A stretch of DNA of 64,000 bases from Candidatus Sulfotelmatobacter sp. (GCA_030041475.1 JASHNU010000040.1:1-64000), one strand, 5' to 3'. Shown: positions 26,798-37,211, counted from the stretch's first letter. A program made the numbers and translations. Notes: generated from the sequence alone by a model not told the origin.

Positions 26798-28027
26798 TTA
26801 CTTCTTGTCTTTTGACTCCAGCAATCCCATCTCCTGCGCTCGTGCCATCAACTTTAGTGCACGATGTACAACAGGAGGGTCAATCATCTTCGACCCCAGG
26901 CTCACCACACCCAAGCCCTTCGTCTGCGCCTCGTCGTAGGCGGCGACAATCTTTCTGGCTTTCTCGAGCTCTGCGGCAGTGGGCGCGAAAGCCTCATGAA
27001 TCACGCGAATCTGGAGGGGGTGAACACAGCCCATGCCTTCAAATCCCATGGCGCGGGAGTTCTGTCCCCATGCACGCAGGCCCTCCATGTCGCCGACATC
27101 GCCGAAAACAGAATCGATTGCTTGCACGCCGGCGGCGCGAGCCGCGTTCACAACGCGCTGGCGGGCATAGAGGGTTTCCGCCCCAGTTGAGGTTTTAACG
27201 ACGCCGAGATCAGCCGTGTAATCTTCCAGCCCGATCGTGAGGGCGACGATATTGGCGCTGGCCCTGGCGATGGAGAATGCGTTCTCGATACCGAGCGCCG
27301 ACTCCAGAATCGGCATGAGCCAGACTGTACGATCGATTCCGTAATTCTCTTTGATAGTGGCGATACGAACATCGGCCTCAACGATCTGCTCCGGAGTTTC
27401 GACTTTCGGAAGAAGAATTAAGTCCGGCAATTCGGGGACCATTTCATTCAGATCCTCCAACCCCAGCGGAGGCTGATTGATGCGCACCATGCGCTCGCAG
27501 TCGAGGAAGTCCACGGCTCGCAGGGCGTTCCGTACCAGAAGCCGCGCAGCATCCTTTTCGCTGGGATGCACGGAGTCTTCCAGGTCGAGAATGATGGCAT
27601 CGGCTCCATGCAGGGCAGCGTTGATGAAGTACTTCGGCTCGCTGCCTGGAACGTACAACCGGGAACGTCGCAGACGATCGCGAGCGGAGACGGGTCGCAG
27701 GGCAACCTGATCTGGCAGAACGCGCGTGCCTTGCCCTAACCCGGCCTGCCGCACAGCCGCTTCGATGCGGGCAGCAATTACAAACGGCAGCGCACCCTCA
27801 TCGTGAACCTGCACTCGCGCATGGCGCACTCCCAGTGCTTCGAGCACATCTTCGGTCTGCCTTTGAATCGATTCTCCGTAATAAGGTTTCACCCGCGATT
27901 CGAGCTCGATTTCAATTCCGCCCCGATCGCGCGGTTCGACCCTCACGTGCAGATCGGAACGGATTTCTGCACCGCAGTGCCCTGCCTCGCCTGTGCGTCT
28001 CGCCGCGACCTCAGTTGTGCCGCTCAT
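26798..28027 (-). CDS. CitD-CitE fusion: citrate lyase carrier domain joined to HpcH/HpaI-type lyase
   Basis: A 409-residue fusion. Residues 1-100 resemble the citrate lyase acyl-carrier protein CitD (EIELESRVKPYYGESIQRQ, VQVHDEGALPFVIAARIEAA). Residues about 130-409 are a CitE/HpcH-type aldolase barrel (SRLYVPGSEPKYFINAALHG, ADAIILDLEDSVHPSEKDAA, ending near GMGCVHPLQIRVIHEAF). CitE cleaves citryl-thioesters to oxaloacetate and acetyl-thioester; relatives cleave citramalyl- or malyl-CoA. In Klebsiella CitD the prosthetic group sits on the first Ser of a SSD motif; here the aligned residues 23-25 are RSD. The ATG overlaps the upstream gene's stop as ATGA, showing coupling. The fusion keeps carrier and lyase in equal amounts. 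Confidence 0.85.
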   Translation of the reverse strand: MSGTTEVAARRTGEAGHCGAEIRSDLHVRVEPRDRGGIEIELESRVKPYYGESIQRQTEDVLEALGVRHARVQVHDEGALPFVIAARIEAAVRQAGLGQGTRVLPDQVALRPVSARDRLRRSRLYVPGSEPKYFINAALHGADAIILDLEDSVHPSEKDAARLLVRNALRAVDFLDCERMVRINQPPLGLEDLNEMVPELPDLILLPKVETPEQIVEADVRIATIKENYGIDRTVWLMPILESALGIENAFSIARASANIVALTIGLEDYTADLGVVKTSTGAETLYARQRVVNAARAAGVQAIDSVFGDVGDMEGLRAWGQNSRAMGFEGMGCVHPLQIRVIHEAFAPTAAELEKARKIVAAYDEAQTKGLGVVSLGSKMIDPPVVHRALKLMARAQEMGLLESKDKK

Positions 28028-28500
28028 GGCTCCGATTCCCGTGTGTCGAAGATAGCGATCGCCTCTTCCGATCGCACATCTTTTGCAACCCATTCCTCGT
28101 CGGGCCTGACAGTGTGGAAACGAACCGTGCACGAGGTACCGTCAAACGAGACGATGATTCGAAAATACTTCGTACCATGCAGGTGGGAAAGTTTGGCTTT
28201 GAGTAGCTGCGCCAGGGCAAGGCCGCGGCCAAGCATTTCCAGGGGAGGAAGGCCGCCATTCTCCAAGTAATCTTCGACGCGAATCAAATTTACGAAGCAC
28301 TCGAAAGCGGTGCGATCGGGAAAGTCCATCCGCTGAACGGGCACCGCTTGCTTCAGTGCCGACAGGAACACGCACTGTTCCTCTTCCACGAAGCCTGCGT
28401 CCACGAGCGCCAGCAGTTCTTGCGGCAGGGCCTGAGGATCGTCAAGGTTGTCTTCGCGAATCTCTTCGTAAAGAACGTCCATTTGCTGGTTTGTCTTCAC
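28024..28500 (-). CDS. Unrecognised 158-residue protein within the citrate-lyase-like operon
   Basis: I do not recognise this family. The protein is acidic and mixed helical/strand, with DALPQELLALVDAGF-like helices, FECFVNLIRVEDYLENGGLP in the middle and a C-terminal strand pair around KYFRIIVSFDGTSCTVRFH and VAKDVRSEEAIAIFDT. No signal peptide, membrane segment or metal motif is seen. The start is taken as the GTG at 28500, which overlaps the dehydrogenase stop as GTGA; an ATG six codons later (28482) is the alternative. Its stop overlaps the CitD-CitE start as ATGA. Being coupled on both sides points to a part in the same pathway or complex, perhaps as an assembly factor or small subunit (inference). 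Confidence 0.75.
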   Translation of the reverse strand: MKTNQQMDVLYEEIREDNLDDPQALPQELLALVDAGFVEEEQCVFLSALKQAVPVQRMDFPDRTAFECFVNLIRVEDYLENGGLPPLEMLGRGLALAQLLKAKLSHLHGTKYFRIIVSFDGTSCTVRFHTVRPDEEWVAKDVRSEEAIAIFDTRESEP

Positions 28501-29729
28501 ACCGACGTCACCATGGAGCCCGCATAGTCTATCTCTCTCTCCGTTTGCAACTTGTCGAGGACGGCGTCCGTCATCTGAGTCGTGCTGGCCGCGCCCTGGC
28601 TGATGGCTTTTGGGCCGCCCGGAATTCGCATCATGTCGTAGGTTCGAACCTGCCCTTCTTTCACCACGGCCGCGATCGCATTGCGAATGCGGGTGGCTTT
28701 CGTGGTTTCGCCAACATGGTCGAGCAGCATGGCGGCGGACAAGAACATGGCAATCGGATTCACGATCGGAGGGTCCAGTTCCGCGTACTTGGGGGCTGAG
28801 CCGTGGGTCGGCTCGAAAACTGCAACCTCGTCGCCGATGTTGCCGGACGCCGCAAAACCCAGACCACCAACCAGGCCTGCAAAAGCATCCGAAATCACAT
28901 CTCCAAACAGATTCGATGCCACCACCACTCCGTAATCCTCGGGATTCTTGGTCAGCCACATGGTTTGCGCGTCAATATTCGTAGACCAAAGTGCAATCCC
29001 GGGATATTCCTTGGACACCGCTTTGGCTTCGTCCTCCATCAGGCCTGAGGTTTCACGCAGGACATTAGGCTTCTCGCAAATCGTCACGGACTTGTAACCA
29101 TATTTCTTCGCCCAGTCGAACGCCGCGTTGCAGATCTTGCGGGCTGCGGCTCGAGTGATGATGCGCACGGAAATCGCAAGGTCCGGCCCGGGCACAGATG
29201 TGAATGGTTTGAACTTGGAATGCGTGGCCAGGGCCGCACGAACTTGCTCGGGCGGATTCGTCCACTCCACTCCGGCGTACAGGCCTTCGGTGTTCTGACG
29301 AAACGCCACCACGTTGACGAACGGCTCTTCGTATCCACCACTCGGCTTCTTGCGGATAAAGTTCAACGGATTGCCAGGGAAAGAAATGCAGGGCCGGATG
29401 CAAGTATCCAGGTTGAATCGCTGCCGCATGGTCACGATCGGGCTGAAGTACGAATATCCCTTCCCTCTCAGTTCCGGGTTCAACTCCGCTTCCGCCTCTT
29501 TCTTCGGCTTGGATGTAATAGCGCCGAACAATCCCAGCTTATGCTTCGCCAACAGATCGACCGTCGGTTGCGGCAGCGCAATGCCCTGGCGGCGCCAGCA
29601 ATCCCACCCGATATCGGCGTGAATGTATTCCGCGTCGAAGCCAACGGCTTCGAGAAGACGCAACGCCTCGGGCAGAACCTGGTTGCCGATTCCATCGCCG
29701 GGCATGGTAACGACTGTGTGCTTCGCCAT
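28497..29729 (-). CDS. Isocitrate/isopropylmalate dehydrogenase-family enzyme
   Basis: A 410-residue beta-decarboxylating dehydrogenase. These enzymes oxidise a (2R,3S)-hydroxy-diacid with NAD(P)+ and lose CO2. Family features are the N-terminal MPGDGIGNQVLPEAL, the substrate-binding arginines in RQRFNLDTCIRP, NTEGLYAGVE, the metal-binding Asp in NLFGDVISDAFAGLVGGLG, and the nucleotide loop FEPTHGSAPKYA. The GPDLAISVRIITRAAARK segment carries the conserved Arg. GGAG lies seven bases upstream of the ATG, two bases after the aconitase stop. Pairing with an aconitase-like protein suggests isocitrate, homoisocitrate or a methyl analogue as substrate; the sequence does not decide. Confidence 0.85.
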   Translation of the reverse strand: MAKHTVVTMPGDGIGNQVLPEALRLLEAVGFDAEYIHADIGWDCWRRQGIALPQPTVDLLAKHKLGLFGAITSKPKKEAEAELNPELRGKGYSYFSPIVTMRQRFNLDTCIRPCISFPGNPLNFIRKKPSGGYEEPFVNVVAFRQNTEGLYAGVEWTNPPEQVRAALATHSKFKPFTSVPGPDLAISVRIITRAAARKICNAAFDWAKKYGYKSVTICEKPNVLRETSGLMEDEAKAVSKEYPGIALWSTNIDAQTMWLTKNPEDYGVVVASNLFGDVISDAFAGLVGGLGFAASGNIGDEVAVFEPTHGSAPKYAELDPPIVNPIAMFLSAAMLLDHVGETTKATRIRNAIAAVVKEGQVRTYDMMRIPGGPKAISQGAASTTQMTDAVLDKLQTEREIDYAGSMVTSV

Positions 29730-29731
29730 AT

Positions 29732-31720
29732 CTAGTCTCCTGAGGTAACGACCGGTTGCAGGTTGTGCGGTTGAGAAGTCAGTCCCAGTTTTTGCGCGAC
29801 TACGTTTTCTGCGCCCCCGGCAACGACCAGCAATTGCGGAACGCTGCCCAACGCAGGGAATGCAAATCTTTCCCCGTTCCAGACAACCGTGCCGGAAGTG
29901 AAATCGATTGCGATGTGTTCACCGGGAATCACGGTCTTGTCTTTCGCCGCGATTTCTGCCGCAAACTGCCGGCGCAAACGTTCCACCAGCGCCGGAACTT
30001 CAATGCACAGAAATCCGTTGTTGTAGGCGTTGCGCAGGTAGGTCTGCGAAAAGCTGCCGGCGATCACGAGTGGAAAGCCTTTTGCCTTCAAGCAGGTTAC
30101 GGCTTGCTCGCGGCTCGAACCGGTGCCGAAGTTGAATCCGCCCACGATCACGTCCCTGGGGCGTGTGCGAAGGGAGAATTCGGGATCGTAGTTCTGCATG
30201 ACAACCTGCGCCATCATGGCCGGCGTCATGTCATCGCGATAGGTGTAATCTTTGCCATAAATGGCGTCGGTATTCACGTTGTCCTGCGTCATGAAGACAA
30301 GGCGGCCCTCGATCTTTTCCGGAAAGCCGGGCAGAATTTCGACTCGCTCGTGCGGGCGCCCATGTGTCGAAAGCTCGGTGTAGTTGCGCTCGACCGTGCG
30401 CGCAGTCCACTCGCACGGTCCTGCAATGTAGCCTGCTGCTGCCGAGGCCGCAACGACCTCAGGACTGGCGAGATAACACTGCGCGTCACGTGATCCCATC
30501 CGGCCTTTGAAGTTGCGGTTCGTGGCCGAAATGCCGACTTCCCCTTTCTCCAGCAGCCCTGTTCCAAGACCGATGCAGGGCCCGCAACTGGGCGGCAGCG
30601 GGATTGCGCCAGCATCGAGCAGTTGCTGCCATGCGCCTCTGGTTTCCGCTTCCTGCTGCACCCAGGCACTGGCCGCGCCGACGTAAAACTTCACTCCCGG
30701 CGCGATCTTGCGCCCGCGCAGCACCTCTGCCGCGGCTTGCAGGTCGTCCGCCCGCGAGTTCACGCACGAAAGCAGATAGGCTTTCTGGATGGCAATTTTC
30801 TGCTTCTCGATCTCAGCCAGGGAGTGCATGGTCTGCACAGTGTCGGGCCCGGAGACATGCGGCGTGACCTGACTGAGATCCAGCACGATGCGGGCGGCGT
30901 AGTTCGCATCCTCATCGGGGCGCGGCGGATCGGTTGTCCACCGGTAGAAGTCGCGCTCGCTGAATCGTTCTACACCCAGCGCGAGCAATCGCTCGTGCAT
31001 CTCCCGCAGATAATCGATCGTCACCTCGTCCACGGGAAACCAAGCAACAATCGGTCCCCATTCGGTACTCATGTTAGAGATTGAGAAGCGTGCATCCATC
31101 GAAAGGCTGGCCACGCCCGGGCCACAAAACTCAACGGCCGCGTTCAGAACTTCGTCGTGGTTGTATAGCCCGCAAAGCGTGATGATCACATCCTTGCCGG
31201 TCACGCCCTCGGGCAGCTTACCCTCCAGCACCGCCTGCACCGTCCGCGGAATCTGCCACCAGAACTCACCGGTGGCCCAAACGGCAGCCGCATCGGTACG
31301 CACAATCGGAGTCCCGATGGCGCCCAGGGCTCCGTACATGTTCGAGTGTGAATCGGAGGCAACCACGAACGACCCCGGCAGCACGTATCCGCGCTCGACC
31401 ATAATCTGGTGGCCGATGCCCGAACCGGCGGGGTAGAAATCCACTCCGTGCTCGCGGGCAAAAGCCTCGATCGAGCGATACTTCTTCACGTTGGCCTCGT
31501 CGTGATTCTGAATGTCGTGATCGAGCGCGAAAATCAGCTGTCGGGGCTCGTGAATCTTGCGCGCGCCGATGGCTTTGAATTTGCTCATCACCGCCGAGGT
31601 GTTGTCATGCGTCATGACATGAAACGGCCGGATGGAAAGAAAGTCGCCCGGGCGCAACGGCCGGTCCGGGCCTTCGGTCATGTGAGCTTGCGCAATTTTT
31701 TCAACGATTGTCTGCGGCAT
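29732..31720 (-). CDS. Aconitase/homoaconitase-family hydro-lyase with fused swivel domain
   Basis: A 662-residue single-chain enzyme that isomerises a hydroxy-tricarboxylate by dehydration and rehydration. The 4Fe-4S ligands are Cys319 (LLSCVNSR) and Cys379/Cys382 (PPSCGPCIG). The substrate loop DSHSNMYGALGA and the swivel-domain NFGTGSSREQA with its active-site Arg are intact. Its length, with both LeuC- and LeuD-like parts in one chain, resembles homoaconitase and the shorter AcnA-like enzymes. GGAG is eight bases upstream of the ATG. It is encoded two bases ahead of the dehydrogenase, so the two act in sequence: isomerise, then oxidatively decarboxylate. Confidence 0.88.
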   Translation of the reverse strand: MPQTIVEKIAQAHMTEGPDRPLRPGDFLSIRPFHVMTHDNTSAVMSKFKAIGARKIHEPRQLIFALDHDIQNHDEANVKKYRSIEAFAREHGVDFYPAGSGIGHQIMVERGYVLPGSFVVASDSHSNMYGALGAIGTPIVRTDAAAVWATGEFWWQIPRTVQAVLEGKLPEGVTGKDVIITLCGLYNHDEVLNAAVEFCGPGVASLSMDARFSISNMSTEWGPIVAWFPVDEVTIDYLREMHERLLALGVERFSERDFYRWTTDPPRPDEDANYAARIVLDLSQVTPHVSGPDTVQTMHSLAEIEKQKIAIQKAYLLSCVNSRADDLQAAAEVLRGRKIAPGVKFYVGAASAWVQQEAETRGAWQQLLDAGAIPLPPSCGPCIGLGTGLLEKGEVGISATNRNFKGRMGSRDAQCYLASPEVVAASAAAGYIAGPCEWTARTVERNYTELSTHGRPHERVEILPGFPEKIEGRLVFMTQDNVNTDAIYGKDYTYRDDMTPAMMAQVVMQNYDPEFSLRTRPRDVIVGGFNFGTGSSREQAVTCLKAKGFPLVIAGSFSQTYLRNAYNNGFLCIEVPALVERLRRQFAAEIAAKDKTVIPGEHIAIDFTSGTVVWNGERFAFPALGSVPQLLVVAGGAENVVAQKLGLTSQPHNLQPVVTSGD

Positions 31721-31759
31721 AACGACTCTCCGAAGTAGTGGGCGCCTGCGGCGAAGACC

Positions 31760-33250
31760 TCAGGCGAGTACTGGTTTTGGGCGTTTCTGACTCTTCGCGC
31801 GCGAGCGCACGTTCTTTCTGTCCTTGCTCTTGGGGCGGCGGGCAGCTTGAACATCCGCTTCCATCAGCGCCATTAGTTCCGTTACCGAGCCAACGCGCTC
31901 CAGGTTCCACACGGCATCTTTGACTCCCTTTTGCGCAGCCGAGGTCAGCACCCCGTCCGCGAGGGCGGAAAACTTTTCTTCAATCTCCGCATCGGTCAGC
32001 CGATTGCGCGGATCTCCCTTGGGAAAGTCCAATTGCTTGTCGAAACAGCGGCCATCTTTAGTCTTGATCTGCACGATTACCCTCTGTAAAGCAGGAAAGA
32101 CCTTTTCAATCTCTGGATCTGCAACCACCTCCACCTTCCGGAGTTGCTCCCTTACCTTCGGCTCCAGGATGGCTTCGCTGGTGAACTGCGCCGGCGTGAC
32201 TCTGCGGTGTACGAGAGCAGCAGCAATCACGTAGGGCAGAGAGTGGTCGGCGGTCTCCTTGGTATGCGGATCGTATTTGCTCGGGTCCGAGAGAATGTCG
32301 GCAGCGCGGGCCAGGGAGCGAATCTGCACTTTCTCGACGCTGTCGGGATGCAGGTCGTTGGTCTTGACCAGGTCGAGCACCGCGGAGATGGGCGTATGCG
32401 TGAGCGCCTCTGTGGGAAACGCCTTCATTCCGCATTGAGTGATGCGCCAGGATTCGCCGAGGCCTGCTGTAAGCAGGTCGAGTTTCCAGTCCGGGCCAAA
32501 GACATGCGTTAGTCCCTCTTTGCCGTCAATGATGTGCTCCGGGCCCGTATAGCCTTTCTGCGCCAGTAGAGCCGCAAGCACACCGCTCTGCGTTGCCATG
32601 GGATCGACGGTGTTCTTCATCATGGTGAGCTTGCCCGCGGTCACCGCGCCCAACGTGCAATGGCGACTCGCCGAGATTCCGATGGCGTGCTGAATCTGCT
32701 CCCACGGGAGGTGCAGCGCCCTTCCGGCAACGATCGGTGAAACAAACGCGGTCAGCGTGGCGTGATGCCAGCCGCGCTCGCGAACTCCGGGAAATGCCGC
32801 CTCGCAGAAGCGCATCTCGAATTCGTGGCCGAGCACGAGGCCGACGATCAGTTCCCGGCCATCGCTCGCCGCGCGTTCACAGCACGCGAGAGCGGCAGAA
32901 AAAATGTCCGAAGGATGGCAGGGATCCTGTTTCCAATAAATGTCGTTGTAGTCCATGCACCGAATCATCAGCGCATTGGCCAGAGACGCAGAGACCGGGT
33001 CGACCCGCTCGCCGGTGCCGATGACAGTCGCAGGCCCTGACGCGGCAATCTCGTCCAGCACGTCCAACGCAATCTTTACATCGTGTTGCTGGTAGCCACC
33101 CAGCGCGCAACCGAGCGAGTCGAGCAGAAATCGTTTCGCCTGATAGACAGCCTCTTTCGAGAGATGCTCAACCCGCAAATCGGCCGCCCAGCGTGCCATC
33201 GTGGCGCTCACGGTCTCCCTGGCAGGAGCCACCGGGTTTGTGTTGGTCAC
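31760..33250 (-). CDS. MmgE/PrpD-family protein (methylcitrate dehydratase type)
   Basis: A 496-residue protein of the MmgE/PrpD family, whose characterised members dehydrate 2-methylcitrate or isomerise aconitate or iminodisuccinate-type acids. Visible family segments are RFLLDSLGCALGGY, ANALMIRCMDYNDIYWKQDPCHPSD (shown in parts), AIGISASRHCTLGAVTAGKL and the helical C-terminus with QIKTKDGRCFDKQLDFPKGD. The GTG at 33250 is chosen because AAGGAG lies seven bases upstream; a longer frame would overlap the HD gene and add arginine-rich residues. The C-terminal 25 residues are unusually basic (RRPKSKDRKNVRSRAKSQKR), a tail I would not expect in the family. Confidence 0.85.
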   Translation of the reverse strand: MTNTNPVAPARETVSATMARWAADLRVEHLSKEAVYQAKRFLLDSLGCALGGYQQHDVKIALDVLDEIAASGPATVIGTGERVDPVSASLANALMIRCMDYNDIYWKQDPCHPSDIFSAALACCERAASDGRELIVGLVLGHEFEMRFCEAAFPGVRERGWHHATLTAFVSPIVAGRALHLPWEQIQHAIGISASRHCTLGAVTAGKLTMMKNTVDPMATQSGVLAALLAQKGYTGPEHIIDGKEGLTHVFGPDWKLDLLTAGLGESWRITQCGMKAFPTEALTHTPISAVLDLVKTNDLHPDSVEKVQIRSLARAADILSDPSKYDPHTKETADHSLPYVIAAALVHRRVTPAQFTSEAILEPKVREQLRKVEVVADPEIEKVFPALQRVIVQIKTKDGRCFDKQLDFPKGDPRNRLTDAEIEEKFSALADGVLTSAAQKGVKDAVWNLERVGSVTELMALMEADVQAARRPKSKDRKNVRSRAKSQKRPKPVLA

Positions 33251-33267
33251 GGAAAATCTCCTTCGTT

Positions 33268-33825
33268 TCAACTCATTTTGATGTTCTTCGGATTCTTGAA
33301 GGGCAAGAAAGCCATAAAGTCGGCGTGATGGACGATGAAAGCCTCGGTGGTCCGCCTGACCAGGTCGCCCTCGGCCGCATGCGCAGCGATGATGTGGCAA
33401 ACCGCGTCGGGGACCCCGCACTCCATCGCCAGAGCTACGCCGGTGAAAGGGTGGCGCAAAGCCTCGCCCCGCTCACTCTGGCGGCTTTTTCCGTCCGGAC
33501 CGAGTTCGTATTCCAGCAGCTTGCCAACGTCGGCCAGAATGGCCCCCGCGATGACCGTATCCGTGTCGATCGGCAACGCGCGCCCCATGAATGCCTGCAT
33601 TGCCTTGGCGCTTTCGCGGGCGATGTGCACCACGCAACGCTTGTGTTCCATGAACGTGATGGGGCAGTTCGGCACCAGCAGCGTGAACGGGATCTGGTTC
33701 AGATCCTCAGGCTTTAGGGGACTGCGCTCGAATGCTTTGACCCATGTCTCGGTAACTTGTTCTCGTAATTGCAGATTGCTGATCCACGCGATCTCCGGCC
33801 AAAGCTTCTGGATGGCATCTCGCAT
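33268..33825 (-). CDS. HD-superfamily protein with altered HD motif
   Basis: A 185-residue protein with the helical layout of HD phosphohydrolases: EHKRCVVHIARESA (first His), GAILADVGKLLEYEL where HD-x-GK is expected, then RHPFTGVALAMECGVPDAVCHIIAAHAAEGD and a final VHHADFMAF. The His of the HD pair is replaced by Ala (ADVGK) while the Asp stays, which may weaken metal binding or change the reaction. It is the first gene of the operon, 17 bases before MmgE/PrpD. The ATG at 33825 lacks a strong Shine-Dalgarno sequence; an upstream TTG is possible. A regulatory, nucleotide-hydrolysing or purely structural role cannot be told apart. Confidence 0.7.
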   Translation of the reverse strand: MRDAIQKLWPEIAWISNLQLREQVTETWVKAFERSPLKPEDLNQIPFTLLVPNCPITFMEHKRCVVHIARESAKAMQAFMGRALPIDTDTVIAGAILADVGKLLEYELGPDGKSRQSERGEALRHPFTGVALAMECGVPDAVCHIIAAHAAEGDLVRRTTEAFIVHHADFMAFLPFKNPKNIKMS

Positions 33826-33978
33826 CGCACGTGCGTCCCGGGCCAACGTTCAGACTAGCGTGGGCAGAAGAACCAAAACGACGATTAGGATCACACTGGC
33901 CTGTGATTCTGGTGCCAACGTCTTGCCAGGTGATTGCTCGCTCAAGGGTTGCGCCCCCGCCTGCCCACTGGACGGTGC

Positions 33979-34017
33979 CGTATTTTGCATGAATAACGGC
34001 GTATTTTTGCATAACGG
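33979..34017. repeat. Imperfect tandem repeat in divergent promoter region
   Basis: Two near-copies, CGTATTTTGCATGAATAACG and CGTATTTTTGCATAACGG, lie side by side between the operon at 25163-33825 and the divergent oxidoreductase gene. A doubled AT-rich TTTTGCAT core in an intergenic region could be a paired regulator site; it may also serve as the -10 region of the plus-strand gene. Confidence 0.4.
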
Positions 34018-34059
34018 CGGATCGGGCGAGCATCTAAATTAGTTCTATGTGGAGTGCAC

Positions 34060-34431
34060 ATGACAACGCAGATCAATGCTCTCCGAGACCGACTTTCCCG
34101 TTACCGTGAAATCAACGTCAGCGTAACCGGCAGGAAGTCAGGACGCACGATATCGAACCCAGTTTGGTTCGTCTACGATGGCGACAAGCTTCACCTGCTG
34201 CCAGTGCAGGGATCGTATACACAGTGGTACAAAAACGTGCTGAAGAATCCGCGCATTCGGGTCGATGCGCGGGGCACGCGAGTCGACGTCGATGCCGTTC
34301 CCATCACTGACGCCAGGGAGGTGTCGTCCGTGGTGGAAAAATTCCGCGAGAAATATGGAGCCGGCGACGTGAAAAAGTACTATTCCAAGTTCGATGTTGC
34401 CGTGGTCATCTATCTTGCCAAGTCTGCGTAG
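34060..34431 (+). CDS. Nitroreductase/deazaflavin-dependent oxidoreductase-like protein (split-barrel fold)
   Basis: A 123-residue protein similar to the F420/FMN split-barrel family typified by mycobacterial Ddn and pyridoxamine-phosphate-oxidase-like proteins. The opening SRYREINVSVTGRKSGRTISNPVWF (the TGRKSGR loop binds the cofactor phosphate), LHLLPVQGSYTQWYKNVLKNP and IRVDARG follow the family pattern. The ATG at 34060 has GGAG six bases upstream; a GTG two codons earlier is less likely. It is divergent from the citrate-lyase-like operon, and 119 bases upstream of the aldo/keto reductase, which may be co-transcribed. Cofactor choice (F420 or FMN) is not decided by sequence. Confidence 0.75.
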   Translation: MTTQINALRDRLSRYREINVSVTGRKSGRTISNPVWFVYDGDKLHLLPVQGSYTQWYKNVLKNPRIRVDARGTRVDVDAVPITDAREVSSVVEKFREKYGAGDVKKYYSKFDVAVVIYLAKSA

Positions 34432-34541
34432 CTCACTGACTAAGCACTTTCGCTTCACGCATGACTCTCACAAAAGATTCGAAGAGATGGCAAGATGCAG
34501 CGTGCACAGGTGACGTTTTAATCGGACAGTTCGATTCTTAA

Positions 34542-36773
<2,232 letters not shown>

Positions 36774-37052
36774 GAATCAAGCTCCCGCGAAGATTTCGCG
36801 CCTTCATTATAGATGCATCGCCGCGAACTTTGCTTCAGGGCACGTTTGCGGCGGGCGAGTTCCGGCGCAAAATAGAACCGTGGCTGGGCGCGTGGGTTTC
36901 TGCGCGCGGTATCAATCTGCGCCCCGAGTTCTTGCACTCAGAGCCGGCAGTTCGATGCGATGTTCGAAGAAATCAGTTGACATTCGCACGGAAATTTCTC
37001 TCGTCGTGACTTTGGTACAACGACTTCGCGCAACTGGAGCATCATTTTTTTC

Positions 37053-37081
37053 TTGACTTCATTTTTCATTAACTCTATACA
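37053..37081 (+). promoter_or_regulatory. Near-consensus sigma-70 promoter
   Basis: TTGACT (37053-37058) and TATACA (37076-37081) are separated by exactly 17 bases, with an AT-rich spacer. This is the best housekeeping promoter I see in the window. Transcription would start near 37088 and read into the tiny ORF and terminator. Confidence 0.7.
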
Positions 37082-37146
37082 TCAACTAGTTGCAGTAGAA
37101 GACCACTGCACATTTTCCATGAAGAATGGAAGGGAGAATAGGAACA

Positions 37147-37188
37147 ATGGCAACCAAGAAGAAGGCGAAGAAGAAAAAGAAACACTAA
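37147..37188 (+). CDS. 13-residue lysine-rich peptide ORF
   Basis: The frame encodes MATKKKAKKKKKH, nine lysines in 13 residues, then TAA. Upstream is AAGGGAGAATAGGAACA, which offers purine-rich ribosome-binding sequence at usable spacing. It lies about 60 bases into the transcript predicted from the promoter at 37053 and ends 24 bases before the terminator stem. Tiny very basic peptides could bind nucleic acid; equally the ORF could be incidental in a structured small RNA. No homology can be claimed for so short a sequence. Confidence 0.4.
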   Translation: MATKKKAKKKKKH

Positions 37189-37211
37189 GAAGGCTCAGTA
37201 CCAAGGCAAAA

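Noticed and set aside
28507-28959. N-terminal extension of the 158-residue protein's frame to 311 residues
   Set aside because: It overlaps the dehydrogenase gene and reads as low-complexity; the GTGA overlap gives a better start.
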